Assembly (NCBI RefSeq): GCF_001570545.1 | Contig: NZ_BBXD01000024.1 | Coordinates: 1 to 64,000, forward strand | DNA length: 64,000 nt | Direction: 5' to 3' | Source: Herbidospora mongoliensis | Lineage (GTDB): Bacteria > Actinomycetota > Actinomycetes > Streptosporangiales > Streptosporangiaceae | In this document: positions 19,124 to 27,254 of the stretch, one piece after another | Layout: each line of letters opens with the position of its first letter | Numbering within the stretch: the first letter of the stretch is position 1 | The notes under the pieces: generated by a model | What the model was told of the DNA's origin: nothing | Database searches by the model: none | Seen by the model: the letters and a program-made list of their open reading frames with translations, nothing else | Made by a program: the position numbers and the translations under genes

Positions 19124-19812
19124 CGGGCGCTCACCATCGGCACGTCGGTCGCGTCGGCGACGACGCCGTCGCGCAGGAACACCACTCGGTCGGCCCAGGC
19201 CGCGTATCGGGGCTCGTGGGTCACGAGCAGCACCGACGCGCCCGCCTCGCAACGGGCGGCCAGAAGCCGGAGGATCTCGTCGCCCCCAGGGGTGTCGAGG
19301 GCGCCGGTCGGCTCGTCGGCCAGCAGCAGACGGCGCTCACCCACCAGAGCGCGGGCGATGGCTACCTGTTGACGCTGGCCGCCGGACAGTTCGTCGGGGA
19401 AGCGGTCGGCGAAGGACTCGGCGCCGATCTCGGTGAGCACGGCCATGGCCTCTTCGCGGGCCTTCCGCGACCGCACGCCGTCGAGTTCGCGGGGCAGCAT
19501 GACGTTCTCGGCCGCCGTCAGTGAGGTGATCAGGTTCAGGTCCTGGAAGACGTAGCCGACGCTGCGGCGGCGTAACGCCGCCAGGTCGCGCACGGCGGCG
19601 AGGTCGTGGCCGTCGATGTGGACGGTGCCCGACGTCGGCCGGTCGAGCCCACCCGCGACGTTGAGCAGGGTCGACTTGCCCGACCCCGACGGACCCATGA
19701 CCGCGACCAGCTCCCCCTCAGCGATCTGGAGGCTCACCCCCTTGAGGGCGTGGACGGCCGTCTCACCGTCTCCATGGACTCTGGTCACCCCGGCCAGCGC
19801 TAAGACGGTCAT
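19120..19812 (-). CDS. ABC transporter ATPase, MacB/LolD type
   Basis: 230 residues. Walker A GPSGSGKST, Q-loop YVFQDLNLI, signature LSGGQRQQVAIARAL, Walker B LLLADEPTGALD and switch VTHEPRYAA are all intact. LNLI after the Q-loop and GALD after Walker B are typical of FtsE/LolD/MacB ATPases. The ATG at 19812 has a GGAGG site and overlaps the PadR stop (ATGA); the gene itself overlaps the permease start the same way. The three-gene unit PadR-ATPase-permease is a common self-regulated exporter cassette. Confidence 0.95.
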   Translation of the reverse strand: MTVLALAGVTRVHGDGETAVHALKGVSLQIAEGELVAVMGPSGSGKSTLLNVAGGLDRPTSGTVHIDGHDLAAVRDLAALRRRSVGYVFQDLNLITSLTAAENVMLPRELDGVRSRKAREEAMAVLTEIGAESFADRFPDELSGGQRQQVAIARALVGERRLLLADEPTGALDTPGGDEILRLLAARCEAGASVLLVTHEPRYAAWADRVVFLRDGVVADATDVPMVSAR

Positions 19813-20318
19813 CGTGCCTCCTTGAGAACGGCCTCGCAGTGGTCGAGCCACCGTTGCTCGGCCTCGGCCTGGAAGATCATGGAATCGAGCACGAGCAGCT
19901 GGGCCGGCCCCCCGGTGACGTCACGCTTGGCCCGGGTCAGCTGCTGGAGAGTGCGCATCGTGGCGGTGCGCTGCCGGCGGACGACCTCGGCGACGTCGAC
20001 CGCTTTGGCCGCGACGGCCATGGCCAGCTTGATGACCAGCTCGTCGCGCGGCCGGTCGGACGGGACCACCGGCGTGGTGAACCACCGCTCCATCTCGGCC
20101 CGACCGGCCTCGGTAATCGCGTAGACGACCCGGCCCTGGTCGTCGGACTCCCCCGCCTCGACCAGGCCGTCACGCTCCATGCGGGCAAGCGTCGTATAGA
20201 CCTGGCCGACGTTCAGCGGCCAGGTCGCCCCTGTGGACGCCTCGAACTCCACCCGCAACTGGTAGCCATGACGAGGCCCCCTGCTGAGCAGAGCGAGCAA
20301 CCCGTGCCTGATCGACAT
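19809..20318 (-). CDS. PadR-family transcriptional regulator
   Basis: 169 residues. The N-terminal winged helix reads MSIRHGLLALLSRGPRHGYQLRVEFE..., with NVGQVYTTLARMERDGLV as the recognition helix and wing, followed by a C-terminal helical dimerisation half (Vir C-like). It heads the exporter cassette and probably represses it, sensing the exported compound. The ATG is only 4 nt from a 20-bp dyad operator that overlaps the promoter, and there is no ribosome site, so the mRNA is probably leaderless. Confidence 0.93.
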   Translation of the reverse strand: MSIRHGLLALLSRGPRHGYQLRVEFEASTGATWPLNVGQVYTTLARMERDGLVEAGESDDQGRVVYAITEAGRAEMERWFTTPVVPSDRPRDELVIKLAMAVAAKAVDVAEVVRRQRTATMRTLQQLTRAKRDVTGGPAQLLVLDSMIFQAEAEQRWLDHCEAVLKEAR

Positions 20319-20322
20319 AGTT

Positions 20323-20355
20323 ACTCAGTATGCATACCGAGTATGCACTCAGCAA
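20323..20355 (-). promoter_or_regulatory. promoter and PadR operator; leaderless start
   Basis: On the minus strand a -35 TTGCTG (20350-20355), 17-bp spacer and -10 CATACT (20327-20332) place transcription start at or next to the ATG at 20318, 8 nt after the -10. A 20-bp dyad at 20323-20342 (half-site ACTCnGTATG with its mirror CATACnGAGT) covers the -10 and most of the spacer. AGTATGCA is also repeated directly at 20327 and 20340. This fits autorepression by the PadR protein. Confidence 0.65.
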
Positions 20356-20417
20356 ATCGATCAACGCGAGCGACTACTTGCGGGCGACCACGGAGCATCC
20401 GATCGTCGAGACGGTCG

Positions 20418-21692
20418 TCAGGAAGAGAGCAACGAGTGACCGAACGCGGCGACGCCGTTGCGCAGTTCGCGAATCCCGGCCCGCCCCCGCACCGGATGCA
20501 CGTTGTTGGTAAGCAGGACAACGGTCAGTCCACGCGCGACGTCCACCACCAGAGACGTCCCCGTGAATCCCGAATGGCCATACGCGTCGGCCAAGGGCCC
20601 GACGATCGCCGGATCACCGATCCGGAAACCCAGCCCCTGCCGGAAGGACGCCCCCGGCACCCTCTGATCCCGCATCATCTCCGCGACCGATTCAGCCGAA
20701 AGCACCCCGGCGCCACCCGCGCGCAGAATCTCCGCGAACCGCATCAGATCGCCGGCCGAAGAGAACAGCCCGGCATGCCCGGCGACCCCGCCAAGCGAGT
20801 GAGCCGTCTCGTCATGCACCTCGCCCCGCACCACAACCCCGGGAAGTCCCGACGTCAACGTGGTCTCGCCCCCTACGACCGCCCCGAGCTCCGAGGTCAG
20901 CGCGGTCACGACGCGCGCCTCACCCTGCGTGCCCGCCCCGCGTTCCGAGGTCGGCCCGGTCTCAGCAAGCGCCTCACCTCGCCCGACCCTGCCGCGGTCT
21001 GAAGTCAGTGTGGTCTCACCACACGCGCGTCCCACCGTCGACGCGGTCTCGTCAGAGACCTCGCCGGGCGCTCCGCGTTCCGGCTTGAACTCGGTCGCCG
21101 CGATCCTCGGCAGGAAAGTGGCAGGCGGCCGGAAAGAGGTGTCGCCAAGCCCCAACGGCCCCGTGATGATCCGTCGCACCAGCGAGTCCAGCGTCGAACC
21201 TGAAGCGATCTCGCACTCCCGCCCCAACGTGATCATCCCGACGTCGGAGTACACATACGCCGCCCCAGGCGGCGCGGTCGACTCCGCGGACAGCACGAAA
21301 TCCCAACGCCCCTCCCCCGGCGGCACCCCATGAGGCCGCCGCCCCGGCGGCAGCCCGGCTGTATGTGTCAGGAGATGCCTGACGGTGATCGAGGGCCGCG
21401 CGCCGTAATAGGAGGGCAGCCACGTCGCAACCGGCTCGTCCAGCGCCAAGAGGCCCGTTTCGACCAGCGACAACGCCACCACCGTCGTGAACAGCTTCGT
21501 CAGCGACGCCAGATCGAAAACGCTGTCCTCCCGGACAGGAGGCCGCTCGGAGGCGAGTGTCCCGGAGGCGTCCGCGTATCGAACGAGTTCTCCGGCGGAA
21601 GCCACTGCCACCGGAACCCCGTCGACGGCGATCAGCGCCACCGCCGCCGAGGCCACCTCGGGCACCGCGGCGGCCAGGAGCCGGTCAAGCAT
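20418..21692 (-). CDS. serine hydrolase, beta-lactamase/PBP fold, with repeat insertion
   Basis: 424 residues of the class C beta-lactamase/D-Ala-peptidase fold. SLTK at 63-66 gives the SxxK motif, YSD at 148-150 the YxN-like motif and HSG at 373-375 the KTG-like motif. No signal peptide is seen, so it probably acts in the cytoplasm. Residues about 208-288 are a Thr/Gly/Glu-rich insertion built of roughly 18-residue degenerate repeats, placed just before the conserved RGEVHDETAH block. As last gene of the muropeptide salvage operon it parallels the beta-lactamase-like YbbE gene beside MurQ in Bacillus, suggesting a role on peptide or ester-linked muropeptides. Start overlaps murQ by 8 nt. Confidence 0.85.
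   Translation of the reverse strand: MLDRLLAAAVPEVASAAVALIAVDGVPVAVASAGELVRYADASGTLASERPPVREDSVFDLASLTKLFTTVVALSLVETGLLALDEPVATWLPSYYGARPSITVRHLLTHTAGLPPGRRPHGVPPGEGRWDFVLSAESTAPPGAAYVYSDVGMITLGRECEIASGSTLDSLVRRIITGPLGLGDTSFRPPATFLPRIAATEFKPERGAPGEVSDETASTVGRACGETTLTSDRGRVGRGEALAETGPTSERGAGTQGEARVVTALTSELGAVVGGETTLTSGLPGVVVRGEVHDETAHSLGGVAGHAGLFSSAGDLMRFAEILRAGGAGVLSAESVAEMMRDQRVPGASFRQGLGFRIGDPAIVGPLADAYGHSGFTGTSLVVDVARGLTVVLLTNNVHPVRGRAGIRELRNGVAAFGHSLLSS
20851..21083 (-). repeat. in-frame minisatellite, 54-bp units, inside the serine hydrolase gene
   Basis: Homologous unit starts at 20885, 20939 and 20993 are exactly 54 bp apart (18 codons). Flanking partial copies are offset by 42 and 81 bp, also multiples of three. 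Core resemblance on the plus strand is CCGAGGTCnGCnCGGTC. The array explains the low-complexity insertion in the protein and preserves the reading frame. Confidence 0.75.
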
Positions 21693-22581
21693 GGTTGAGT
21701 GCGGAGTCCAGGCGGTTTCCTGACGCGACGAGGATGGCGCGGGCCCGGTCGGCGGGGACGGCGTGCTCGATCATGATGACCGCCGTCTTGAGTTCCAGGC
21801 CGGCGGCCTCCAGGACCGAGCGGGCCTCGTTGAGGCCGGTGCCGGTGATGTCGCTGACGATGCGGGCGGCGCGGTCGGCGAGCTTGGAGTTGGTCGGGGA
21901 CATCTCGACCATGTGGTTGCCGTAGGTCCGGCCGCTGCGGACCATCGTGATGGTCGAGATCATGTTGAGCACGAGCTTCTGCGCGGTCCCGGCCTTCAGC
22001 CGGGTCGACCCGGTGATCACCTCGGGGCCCACGATGACCTCGAGCGCGTGATCGGCCGCGACCGACAGCGGGCCGCCGGCGTTGCACGACAGCCCGACGG
22101 ACAGCGCGCCCCGGCGCCGGGCCTCGGTCACCGCGCCCACCACGTAGGGGGCGCGGCCGCTGGCGGAGATGCCCACCACGGAGTCGAGCGGGCCCACGTC
22201 GCCGACGGCCGCGGCGCCCGCCGCGGCGTCGTCTTCGGCGCCCTCGACCGATCTGACCAACGCCTCCTCGCCTCCGGCGATGATGCCGCACACCTGATCA
22301 GGTGATGTCCCGAACGTCGGAGGACATTCCGAGGCGTCGAGGACGGCCAGCCGGCCCGAGGTGCCGGCGCCGATGTAGACGAGGCGTCCGCCCCGGGCCA
22401 TGCGCGCGGCGATGGCGTCGATGGCGGCTGAGATCGCGGGGACCACCGCGGCCACCGCACCGGGGACGGTCGCGTCGGCCGCGTTCATGCGGCGGGCGAT
22501 CTCCTCGGTGGGGAGCTCGTCGATCCGGCGGTGCCGGGGATCGCTCTGTTCGGTGACCAGGCCGCCCAGCGACTGTGTCAT
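21685..22581 (-). CDS. murQ: N-acetylmuramic acid 6-phosphate etherase
   Basis: 298 residues, normal MurQ length. A SIS domain begins around residue 65 with the diagnostic YIGAGTSGRLAVLDASECPP; GRAPYVVGAV, TGSTRLKAGTAQK, the NMISTITMV helix and GNHMVEM follow. It cleaves the lactyl ether of MurNAc-6-phosphate to give GlcNAc-6-phosphate and D-lactate in the cytoplasm, the committing step of MurNAc catabolism. ATG overlaps the GNAT stop as ATGA. Its presence with NagZ, a sugar kinase, an RpiR-type regulator and an Opp-type importer defines the operon as peptidoglycan sugar salvage. Confidence 0.95.
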   Translation of the reverse strand: MTQSLGGLVTEQSDPRHRRIDELPTEEIARRMNAADATVPGAVAAVVPAISAAIDAIAARMARGGRLVYIGAGTSGRLAVLDASECPPTFGTSPDQVCGIIAGGEEALVRSVEGAEDDAAAGAAAVGDVGPLDSVVGISASGRAPYVVGAVTEARRRGALSVGLSCNAGGPLSVAADHALEVIVGPEVITGSTRLKAGTAQKLVLNMISTITMVRSGRTYGNHMVEMSPTNSKLADRAARIVSDITGTGLNEARSVLEAAGLELKTAVIMIEHAVPADRARAILVASGNRLDSALNHA

Positions 22582-23342
22582 GAGAACTCCTTACGGTAGA
22601 GCCAGAAGACCCGCTCGACCCGGGCGCCGACGGCCTTCGCGTAGAACGGGATCGGGCCCACCCAGGCGATCTCCGCGTGAGACAGCCCGGTGGCGGCCAT
22701 GTCGGCGAGGCAGCGCCGCAGCAGCGCCCGGCCGACCCCCCGGCCGCGTGCCGCCGGAGCGGTGCCCATGGGGCCGAACCAGTGAGGGCGTGTCCCCCAG
22801 GCGGCGAATCCCACGATCTCTCCATCGACCTCGGCGTGATAGCACCCGGTGGCCTGTGAGGCCTCCCAGGCCCATGCTTCATTCCAGTTTTCCCGGACGA
22901 ACCCGGCAACCCCCTCCCGATCATCCGAGACCGGGAGATCGTCGGAGAAATCCTGGGAAAGGTCGACGGTCATGTTGCAGGCCGTCTGATACCGCTCGTA
23001 CCCGAGACTCTCGGCCAGACACAACGCCGGCGTGTAGCGCACGTCGATGCCGGGCCAGGCGTAGCAGGGCGGATTCCCGGCGAAGCGCATCTCCTTCGCC
23101 CCTTCTGAACGGGCCCACGTCTCGGCCTCGGCGACGAGGGCACGCCCGACCCCGCGCCGCCGGGCCGCCGGATCGACGGCGATCAGGTCGATATGCCCGA
23201 CCTCACCGGACATCGAGGTGAACACGAGACCGTCCTTGAAGGCGAAGGACGTCCAGCGGCGGTCCTCCGGCGGCGCGACCAGGCGGTCGGCCAGCGCGAG
23301 GGCGACGTCGGCGTCGAGATGCAGAGCCTCGCCGAGGTTCAC
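22578..23342 (-). CDS. tandem GNAT acetyltransferase
   Basis: 254 residues with two GNAT folds. The first has the acetyl-CoA loop ARRRGVGRALVAEAE near residue 60, the second ARGRGVGRALLRRCLADM near residue 205; both match the R/QxxGxG/A motif. The GTG start overlaps the stop of the upstream ATPase as GTGA and the stop overlaps murQ as ATGA, so translation is coupled. Acceptor unknown; in this operon an amino sugar, a muropeptide amine or a released amino acid is plausible but inferred from position only. Confidence 0.85.
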   Translation of the reverse strand: MNLGEALHLDADVALALADRLVAPPEDRRWTSFAFKDGLVFTSMSGEVGHIDLIAVDPAARRRGVGRALVAEAETWARSEGAKEMRFAGNPPCYAWPGIDVRYTPALCLAESLGYERYQTACNMTVDLSQDFSDDLPVSDDREGVAGFVRENWNEAWAWEASQATGCYHAEVDGEIVGFAAWGTRPHWFGPMGTAPAARGRGVGRALLRRCLADMAATGLSHAEIAWVGPIPFYAKAVGARVERVFWLYRKEFS

Positions 23343-24340
23343 GCGAGCGCCTCCACCGGGATCACGCTGCGGCGTTGCGGGTGGTAGCAGGCGTGCGCCT
23401 GAGCACCGTCGGACACCAGGGCGGGCACCGCCGCCTCGCACTCCGCGGTGACGAAGGGACAGCGGCGGGCGAACAGGCAGCCGCTGTCGGCGTGGGACTC
23501 GTCGAGGGCCTCGGTCGGGACGACGCGGTCGGGGCCCGGCAGTTCCACCCCGTGCAGGACGGGGATCGCGGACAGCAGCGCCTGCGTGTAGGGGTGCACC
23601 GGGCCGGAGATCACGCTCTCGGTCGGGCCGCTCTCGACGACCATGCCCCGGTAGATCACGTAGAGCTCGCCGTCGCCGCCGATGTAGCGGGCCGTGGCGA
23701 TGTCGTGGGTGATGAACAGGACGCTGACGTCGAGCCGTTCGCGCAGGTCCTTGAGCAGGGACAGCACGCCGAGCCGCAGCGACACGTCGATCATCGACAC
23801 CGACTCGTCGGCGACCAGCACCTCGGGATCCACGGTCAGCGCGCGGGCGATCACCACGCGCTGACGCATGCCGCCGGAGAGCTGGTGCGGGTAGCGCGGC
23901 AGCACGTATCCGGGGTCGATCCCGACGAGGGCCAGCAGCTCACGGGCCCGCTCGTCCATCCAGGCGCTGTCGCGGCCGGTCTGCTTGGCGCGCAGGGCCA
24001 GCGGCGCGGCCAGGGTCTGGTGGATGGTGCGGGTCGGGTTGAGCGCCGAATAGGGGTCCTGGTGGATGAGCTGGATCCGGCGGAAGAACGGCTGGCGGTG
24101 CCGGTGCTTCAGCGTCGACATCGGGGTGCCGTCGATGACGATGTCACCCGAGTCGTAGGTCTCCAGCCCGGCGACGATCCGGCCGAGGGTGGTCTTCCCG
24201 CAGCCCGACTCGCCGATGAACGTGACGGCGCCGCCCTTGGGGATGGTGAAGTCCACCCCGCGCAGAGCGGGCACCGCGCGGGCGCCGAGCATGTTCCCGC
24301 GCTGTTTGTACGTCTTGGTGATGCCACTCGCGGTGATCAC
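23339..24340 (-). CDS. oligopeptide-type ABC importer ATPase (OppF-like)
   Basis: 333 residues from a GTG start. Walker A GESGCGKTT, Q-loop LIHQDPYSALNP, signature LSGGMRQRVVIARAL, Walker B VLVADESVSMID and the switch THDIATAR are present, with the Opp/Dpp C-terminal extension containing a cysteine-bearing loop (SGCLFARRCPF...AC). The QDPYSALNP stretch is a hallmark of the second Opp ATPase. Walker B reads ADES, with the catalytic Glu kept. Overlaps the preceding ATPase by GTGA and the GNAT gene by GTGA. Confidence 0.93.
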   Translation of the reverse strand: MITASGITKTYKQRGNMLGARAVPALRGVDFTIPKGGAVTFIGESGCGKTTLGRIVAGLETYDSGDIVIDGTPMSTLKHRHRQPFFRRIQLIHQDPYSALNPTRTIHQTLAAPLALRAKQTGRDSAWMDERARELLALVGIDPGYVLPRYPHQLSGGMRQRVVIARALTVDPEVLVADESVSMIDVSLRLGVLSLLKDLRERLDVSVLFITHDIATARYIGGDGELYVIYRGMVVESGPTESVISGPVHPYTQALLSAIPVLHGVELPGPDRVVPTEALDESHADSGCLFARRCPFVTAECEAAVPALVSDGAQAHACYHPQRRSVIPVEALA

Positions 24341-25347
24341 GCATACTCCTTGGGAACGACCGGGGTGGCCAGGCGCCCGACCGCGTGGCAGGCGACGGTC
24401 CTGGCGTCCCGGGTGACCGGCACGGGGTCGACGGTGTCGCACACGGCGATCCGCATCGGGCAGCGCTCGCGGAACACGCACCCCTGAAGGGGGATGGTGC
24501 CCAGCGTGGGCGGCCGTCCGGGCAGCGCCGTGGCCCCGTCGATGTCGCCCGACAGGCGCGGGATCGCCCTGATCAGGCCCTTCGTGTACGGATGCCGGGG
24601 CGCCCCCAGCACCTCGGTGGTGGGACCGTGTTCGACGACGCGGCCTCCGTACATGACCGCGAGGCTGTCGGTCACCTCGGCGGCCACGCCCATGTCGTGG
24701 GTCACGATCAGCGTGGTCAGCCCGCGCTCGTGGTGGACCTCGCGGACGATGCGCAGGATGGCGGCCTGCGTGATCATGTCGAGGGCGGTCGTGGGTTCGT
24801 CCAGGACCACGAGATGGGCGTTGAGGACCAGGGCGAGCATGATCCCGACCCGCTGCCGCATCCCGCCGGAGAGTTCGTGCTGGTAGGAGTCCAGCACCCG
24901 GCCGCCGTCGAGACCCATCCGCCCGAGCAGCGAACGCGCGTCCTTCAGCAGGGCGGGCAGATCGTCGAAGTCGTGTGAGCGCCCGAGGTCGAGCAGCTGC
25001 TTGCCGACCGTCTTCAGCGGGTTCAGCGAGTTCTGGGCCGCCTGGAAGACGTAGCCGACCTGGCGGCCACGGGCCTTGCGCAGGTCCTCGCCCTTGAGTT
25101 CCACGATGTTGCCCAGGCCGTCGATCTCGACGGTGCCGTTCTTGATCCGGCCGGGCGACTGCACCGCGTTGAGCAGCGACAGCGCCAGAGTCGACTTGCC
25201 GGAGCCCGATTCGCCGACGATGCCGGTGATGGTGCCGGGGGCGAGTGACAGGGACACGCCCCCGAGCGCGGGGAGTTCCCCGGCGGGGGTCTTGTAGACG
25301 ACGGTGAGGTCGTCGACGCGCACGCCGGGCGCGGAAGTTCTGGTCAT
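24337..25347 (-). CDS. oligopeptide-type ABC importer ATPase (OppD-like)
   Basis: 336 residues. Walker A GESGSGKST, Q-loop FQAAQNSLNP, signature LSGGMRQRVGIMLAL, Walker B LVVLDEPTTALD, switch THDMGVAAE, and a C-terminal oligopeptide-transport extension with CVFRERCPMRIAVCD. Starts 7 bp after the permease stop with its GGAG site inside the permease gene. Pairs with the OppF-like protein to form the ATPase heterodimer of the importer. Confidence 0.94.
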   Translation of the reverse strand: MTRTSAPGVRVDDLTVVYKTPAGELPALGGVSLSLAPGTITGIVGESGSGKSTLALSLLNAVQSPGRIKNGTVEIDGLGNIVELKGEDLRKARGRQVGYVFQAAQNSLNPLKTVGKQLLDLGRSHDFDDLPALLKDARSLLGRMGLDGGRVLDSYQHELSGGMRQRVGIMLALVLNAHLVVLDEPTTALDMITQAAILRIVREVHHERGLTTLIVTHDMGVAAEVTDSLAVMYGGRVVEHGPTTEVLGAPRHPYTKGLIRAIPRLSGDIDGATALPGRPPTLGTIPLQGCVFRERCPMRIAVCDTVDPVPVTRDARTVACHAVGRLATPVVPKEYA

Positions 25348-25353
25348 TTTGGC

Positions 25354-26253
25354 CTACTCCTCACGCAGACGTGGGTTGAAGATCTCGTCCATCGCGTCGA
25401 CGACCAGCACGATGCCGAGCGTCAGCAGCAGGATCGCCAGCAGCGGCGCCAGCAGGTAGGGCAGCGCCGCGGTGCTCGACAGGGCTCCGCCGCCGAAGAC
25501 CGACAGGTTGAGCATCACGCCCCAGTTGTTGGCGTCGAACGGCAGCACGCCCAGGAAGAACAGGCCGACCTGCGCGTAGATCGCGCCGGTGACGGCGATG
25601 AGCATGTTCATGGCGATGTAAGGAGCCATCGAGGGCAGCAGTTCGCGTCCGATGATGTGCCGGGTCGACAGTCCGAGGCCCTTGGCCGCCTCGATGAAGC
25701 CGCGTTCCCGCAGCGAGAGCGACTGCGACCTGACCGCACGGGCGATGCCGCCCCAGCCGAGCAGGCCGAGCACGACGCCCATCTCGATCGGGCTGGTGAA
25801 CTTCCACACCGTGGACAGCACCAGCAGCAGCGGCAGGCCGGGGATGGTGAGCTGGAGGTCGGTGAGCCGCATCAGCACGGTGTCCCAGCGGCCCCGGTGG
25901 AACCCGGCCAGCAGGCCGATGACGGTGCCGAGCGCGACCGTGATCACGGCCGTGGTCAGGCCCGCGAGCAGCACATATCGGGTTCCGGTGACCACCAGGG
26001 CGAGCACGTCGGTGCCCTCGAAGTCGGTGCCGAACGGGTGCGCCCAGCTCGGTGAGGCGTAGAGCGCGTTGTCGTCGCGCGGCAGCGGGTTCGGGTAGAG
26101 CAGCGGGCCGAAGATGCCCATGAACACGAACACGAGGACGATGCCGACGCCGACCATGCGGCTGGGCTTGCGCCGCATCACTCGCCCGACCCCGCGCCAG
26201 AAGTTGCGGCGCAGCGTCACCGTTGTCGGCGGCATTCCTTCAACGACGGTCAT
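25354..26253 (-). CDS. Opp/Dpp-type permease (DppC/OppC-like)
   Basis: 299 residues from the ATG at 26253, which overlaps the stop of the other permease (ATGA) and has an AAGGGAG site; the longer upstream reading lies within that gene. N-terminal TM (VGIVLVFVFMGIFGPLL), then HPFGTDFEGTDVLALVVTGTRY, typical of DppC, and the EAA loop in FIEAAKGLGLSTRHIIGRELLPSMAP. About six membrane segments. One half of the membrane channel for the salvage importer. Confidence 0.93.
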   Translation of the reverse strand: MTVVEGMPPTTVTLRRNFWRGVGRVMRRKPSRMVGVGIVLVFVFMGIFGPLLYPNPLPRDDNALYASPSWAHPFGTDFEGTDVLALVVTGTRYVLLAGLTTAVITVALGTVIGLLAGFHRGRWDTVLMRLTDLQLTIPGLPLLLVLSTVWKFTSPIEMGVVLGLLGWGGIARAVRSQSLSLRERGFIEAAKGLGLSTRHIIGRELLPSMAPYIAMNMLIAVTGAIYAQVGLFFLGVLPFDANNWGVMLNLSVFGGGALSSTAALPYLLAPLLAILLLTLGIVLVVDAMDEIFNPRLREE

Positions 26254-27254
26254 GCCGTTTCTCCCTTCCGGACTCGGGGGTCGATGACGGCGTACAGAAG
26301 GTCGGCCGCGATGTTGGCGATCACGATCGCGACGGTGAGCACCAGGAAGGTGCCGCCCATCAGCGCGTAGTCGCGGGCGCCGATGCTGTTGACGAGCAGC
26401 AGGCCCAGCCCCGGATAGTTGAAGATCGACTCGATGAAGATCGCGCCGCCGAAGAGCATGCCCAGAGACAGGGCCAGGATCGTGAACAGCGGCAGGATCG
26501 CGTTGCGGGCGATGTAGCGGAACAGGATGCCCCGGCTCATGCCGCGCAGCTCGGCGGCCATGATGAAGTCGTCGCCGAGCACGGTCGCCACGCTCGATTT
26601 CATCGCCAGGATCCAGCCGCCGTAGCTGGCCAGCGCGTAGGTCAGCACCGGCAGCGTCGCGTGCTGGATCAGCGAGGCGATGTAGGGGCCGTTGAAGCCC
26701 GGCGTGAACATGATGTCGACAGGGCCGCCCGAGGGCAGGATCGGCCACAGGGTGGAGAAGACGGCCACCACCAGCAGGGCGATGACATATTGCGGCACGC
26801 CGTGCAGCAGCGAGCCCGAGATCGACAGGGCGTCGCCGAGCTTGCCCGACCGCTTGACCGCCGCGTAGACGCCCAGGGTCACCCCGAGCAGGAAGCTCAG
26901 CAGCGTGCCGCCGAGCACCGGCAGGATGGTCCATTTGGCCGCCGACCCGATGATGGTCGCGACGCCGGTGCCCGGGGTGCTGAGCGACTGGCCCAGGTTG
27001 CCGTGGATCAGGCCGTTCAGGTAGTCGACGTACTGGCTCCACAGGCTGCCCTTCGGCAGGAAGCCGTAGAGCGCCGCCGTGGCGCGTTCCGCCGCGTCGG
27101 GCGACATGCCCTGTTCGATGAGCTTCTCGTACTGGCCTCTGACGGGGTCACCCGGGATGTTGCGGATGATCACGAAGCTGAGCGTGGTGACCACCCAGAT
27201 CATGGCCAGACCCCGGGCCAGGTGGCCCGAGAGCCGCCGGACGACGGTTTTCAT
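26250..27254 (-). CDS. Opp/Dpp-type permease (DppB/OppB-like)
   Basis: 334 residues. N-terminal TM (GLAMIWVVTTLSFVIIRNIPGDP) with the RNIPGDP motif typical of DppB, a periplasmic segment with HGNLGQSL, five further TMs and the EAA loop DDFIMAAELRGMSRGILFRYIARNAILP. The start overlaps the binding-protein stop (ATGA). Together with the DppC-like protein it forms the translocation path. Confidence 0.93.
   Translation of the reverse strand: MKTVVRRLSGHLARGLAMIWVVTTLSFVIIRNIPGDPVRGQYEKLIEQGMSPDAAERATAALYGFLPKGSLWSQYVDYLNGLIHGNLGQSLSTPGTGVATIIGSAAKWTILPVLGGTLLSFLLGVTLGVYAAVKRSGKLGDALSISGSLLHGVPQYVIALLVVAVFSTLWPILPSGGPVDIMFTPGFNGPYIASLIQHATLPVLTYALASYGGWILAMKSSVATVLGDDFIMAAELRGMSRGILFRYIARNAILPLFTILALSLGMLFGGAIFIESIFNYPGLGLLLVNSIGARDYALMGGTFLVLTVAIVIANIAADLLYAVIDPRVRKGETA

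Noticed and set aside
17183-19372. 729-codon plus-strand open frame opposite the FtsX permease
   Set aside because: Mirror frame of a membrane-protein gene; His/Arg/Gln-rich with no hydrophobic pattern or start signal.
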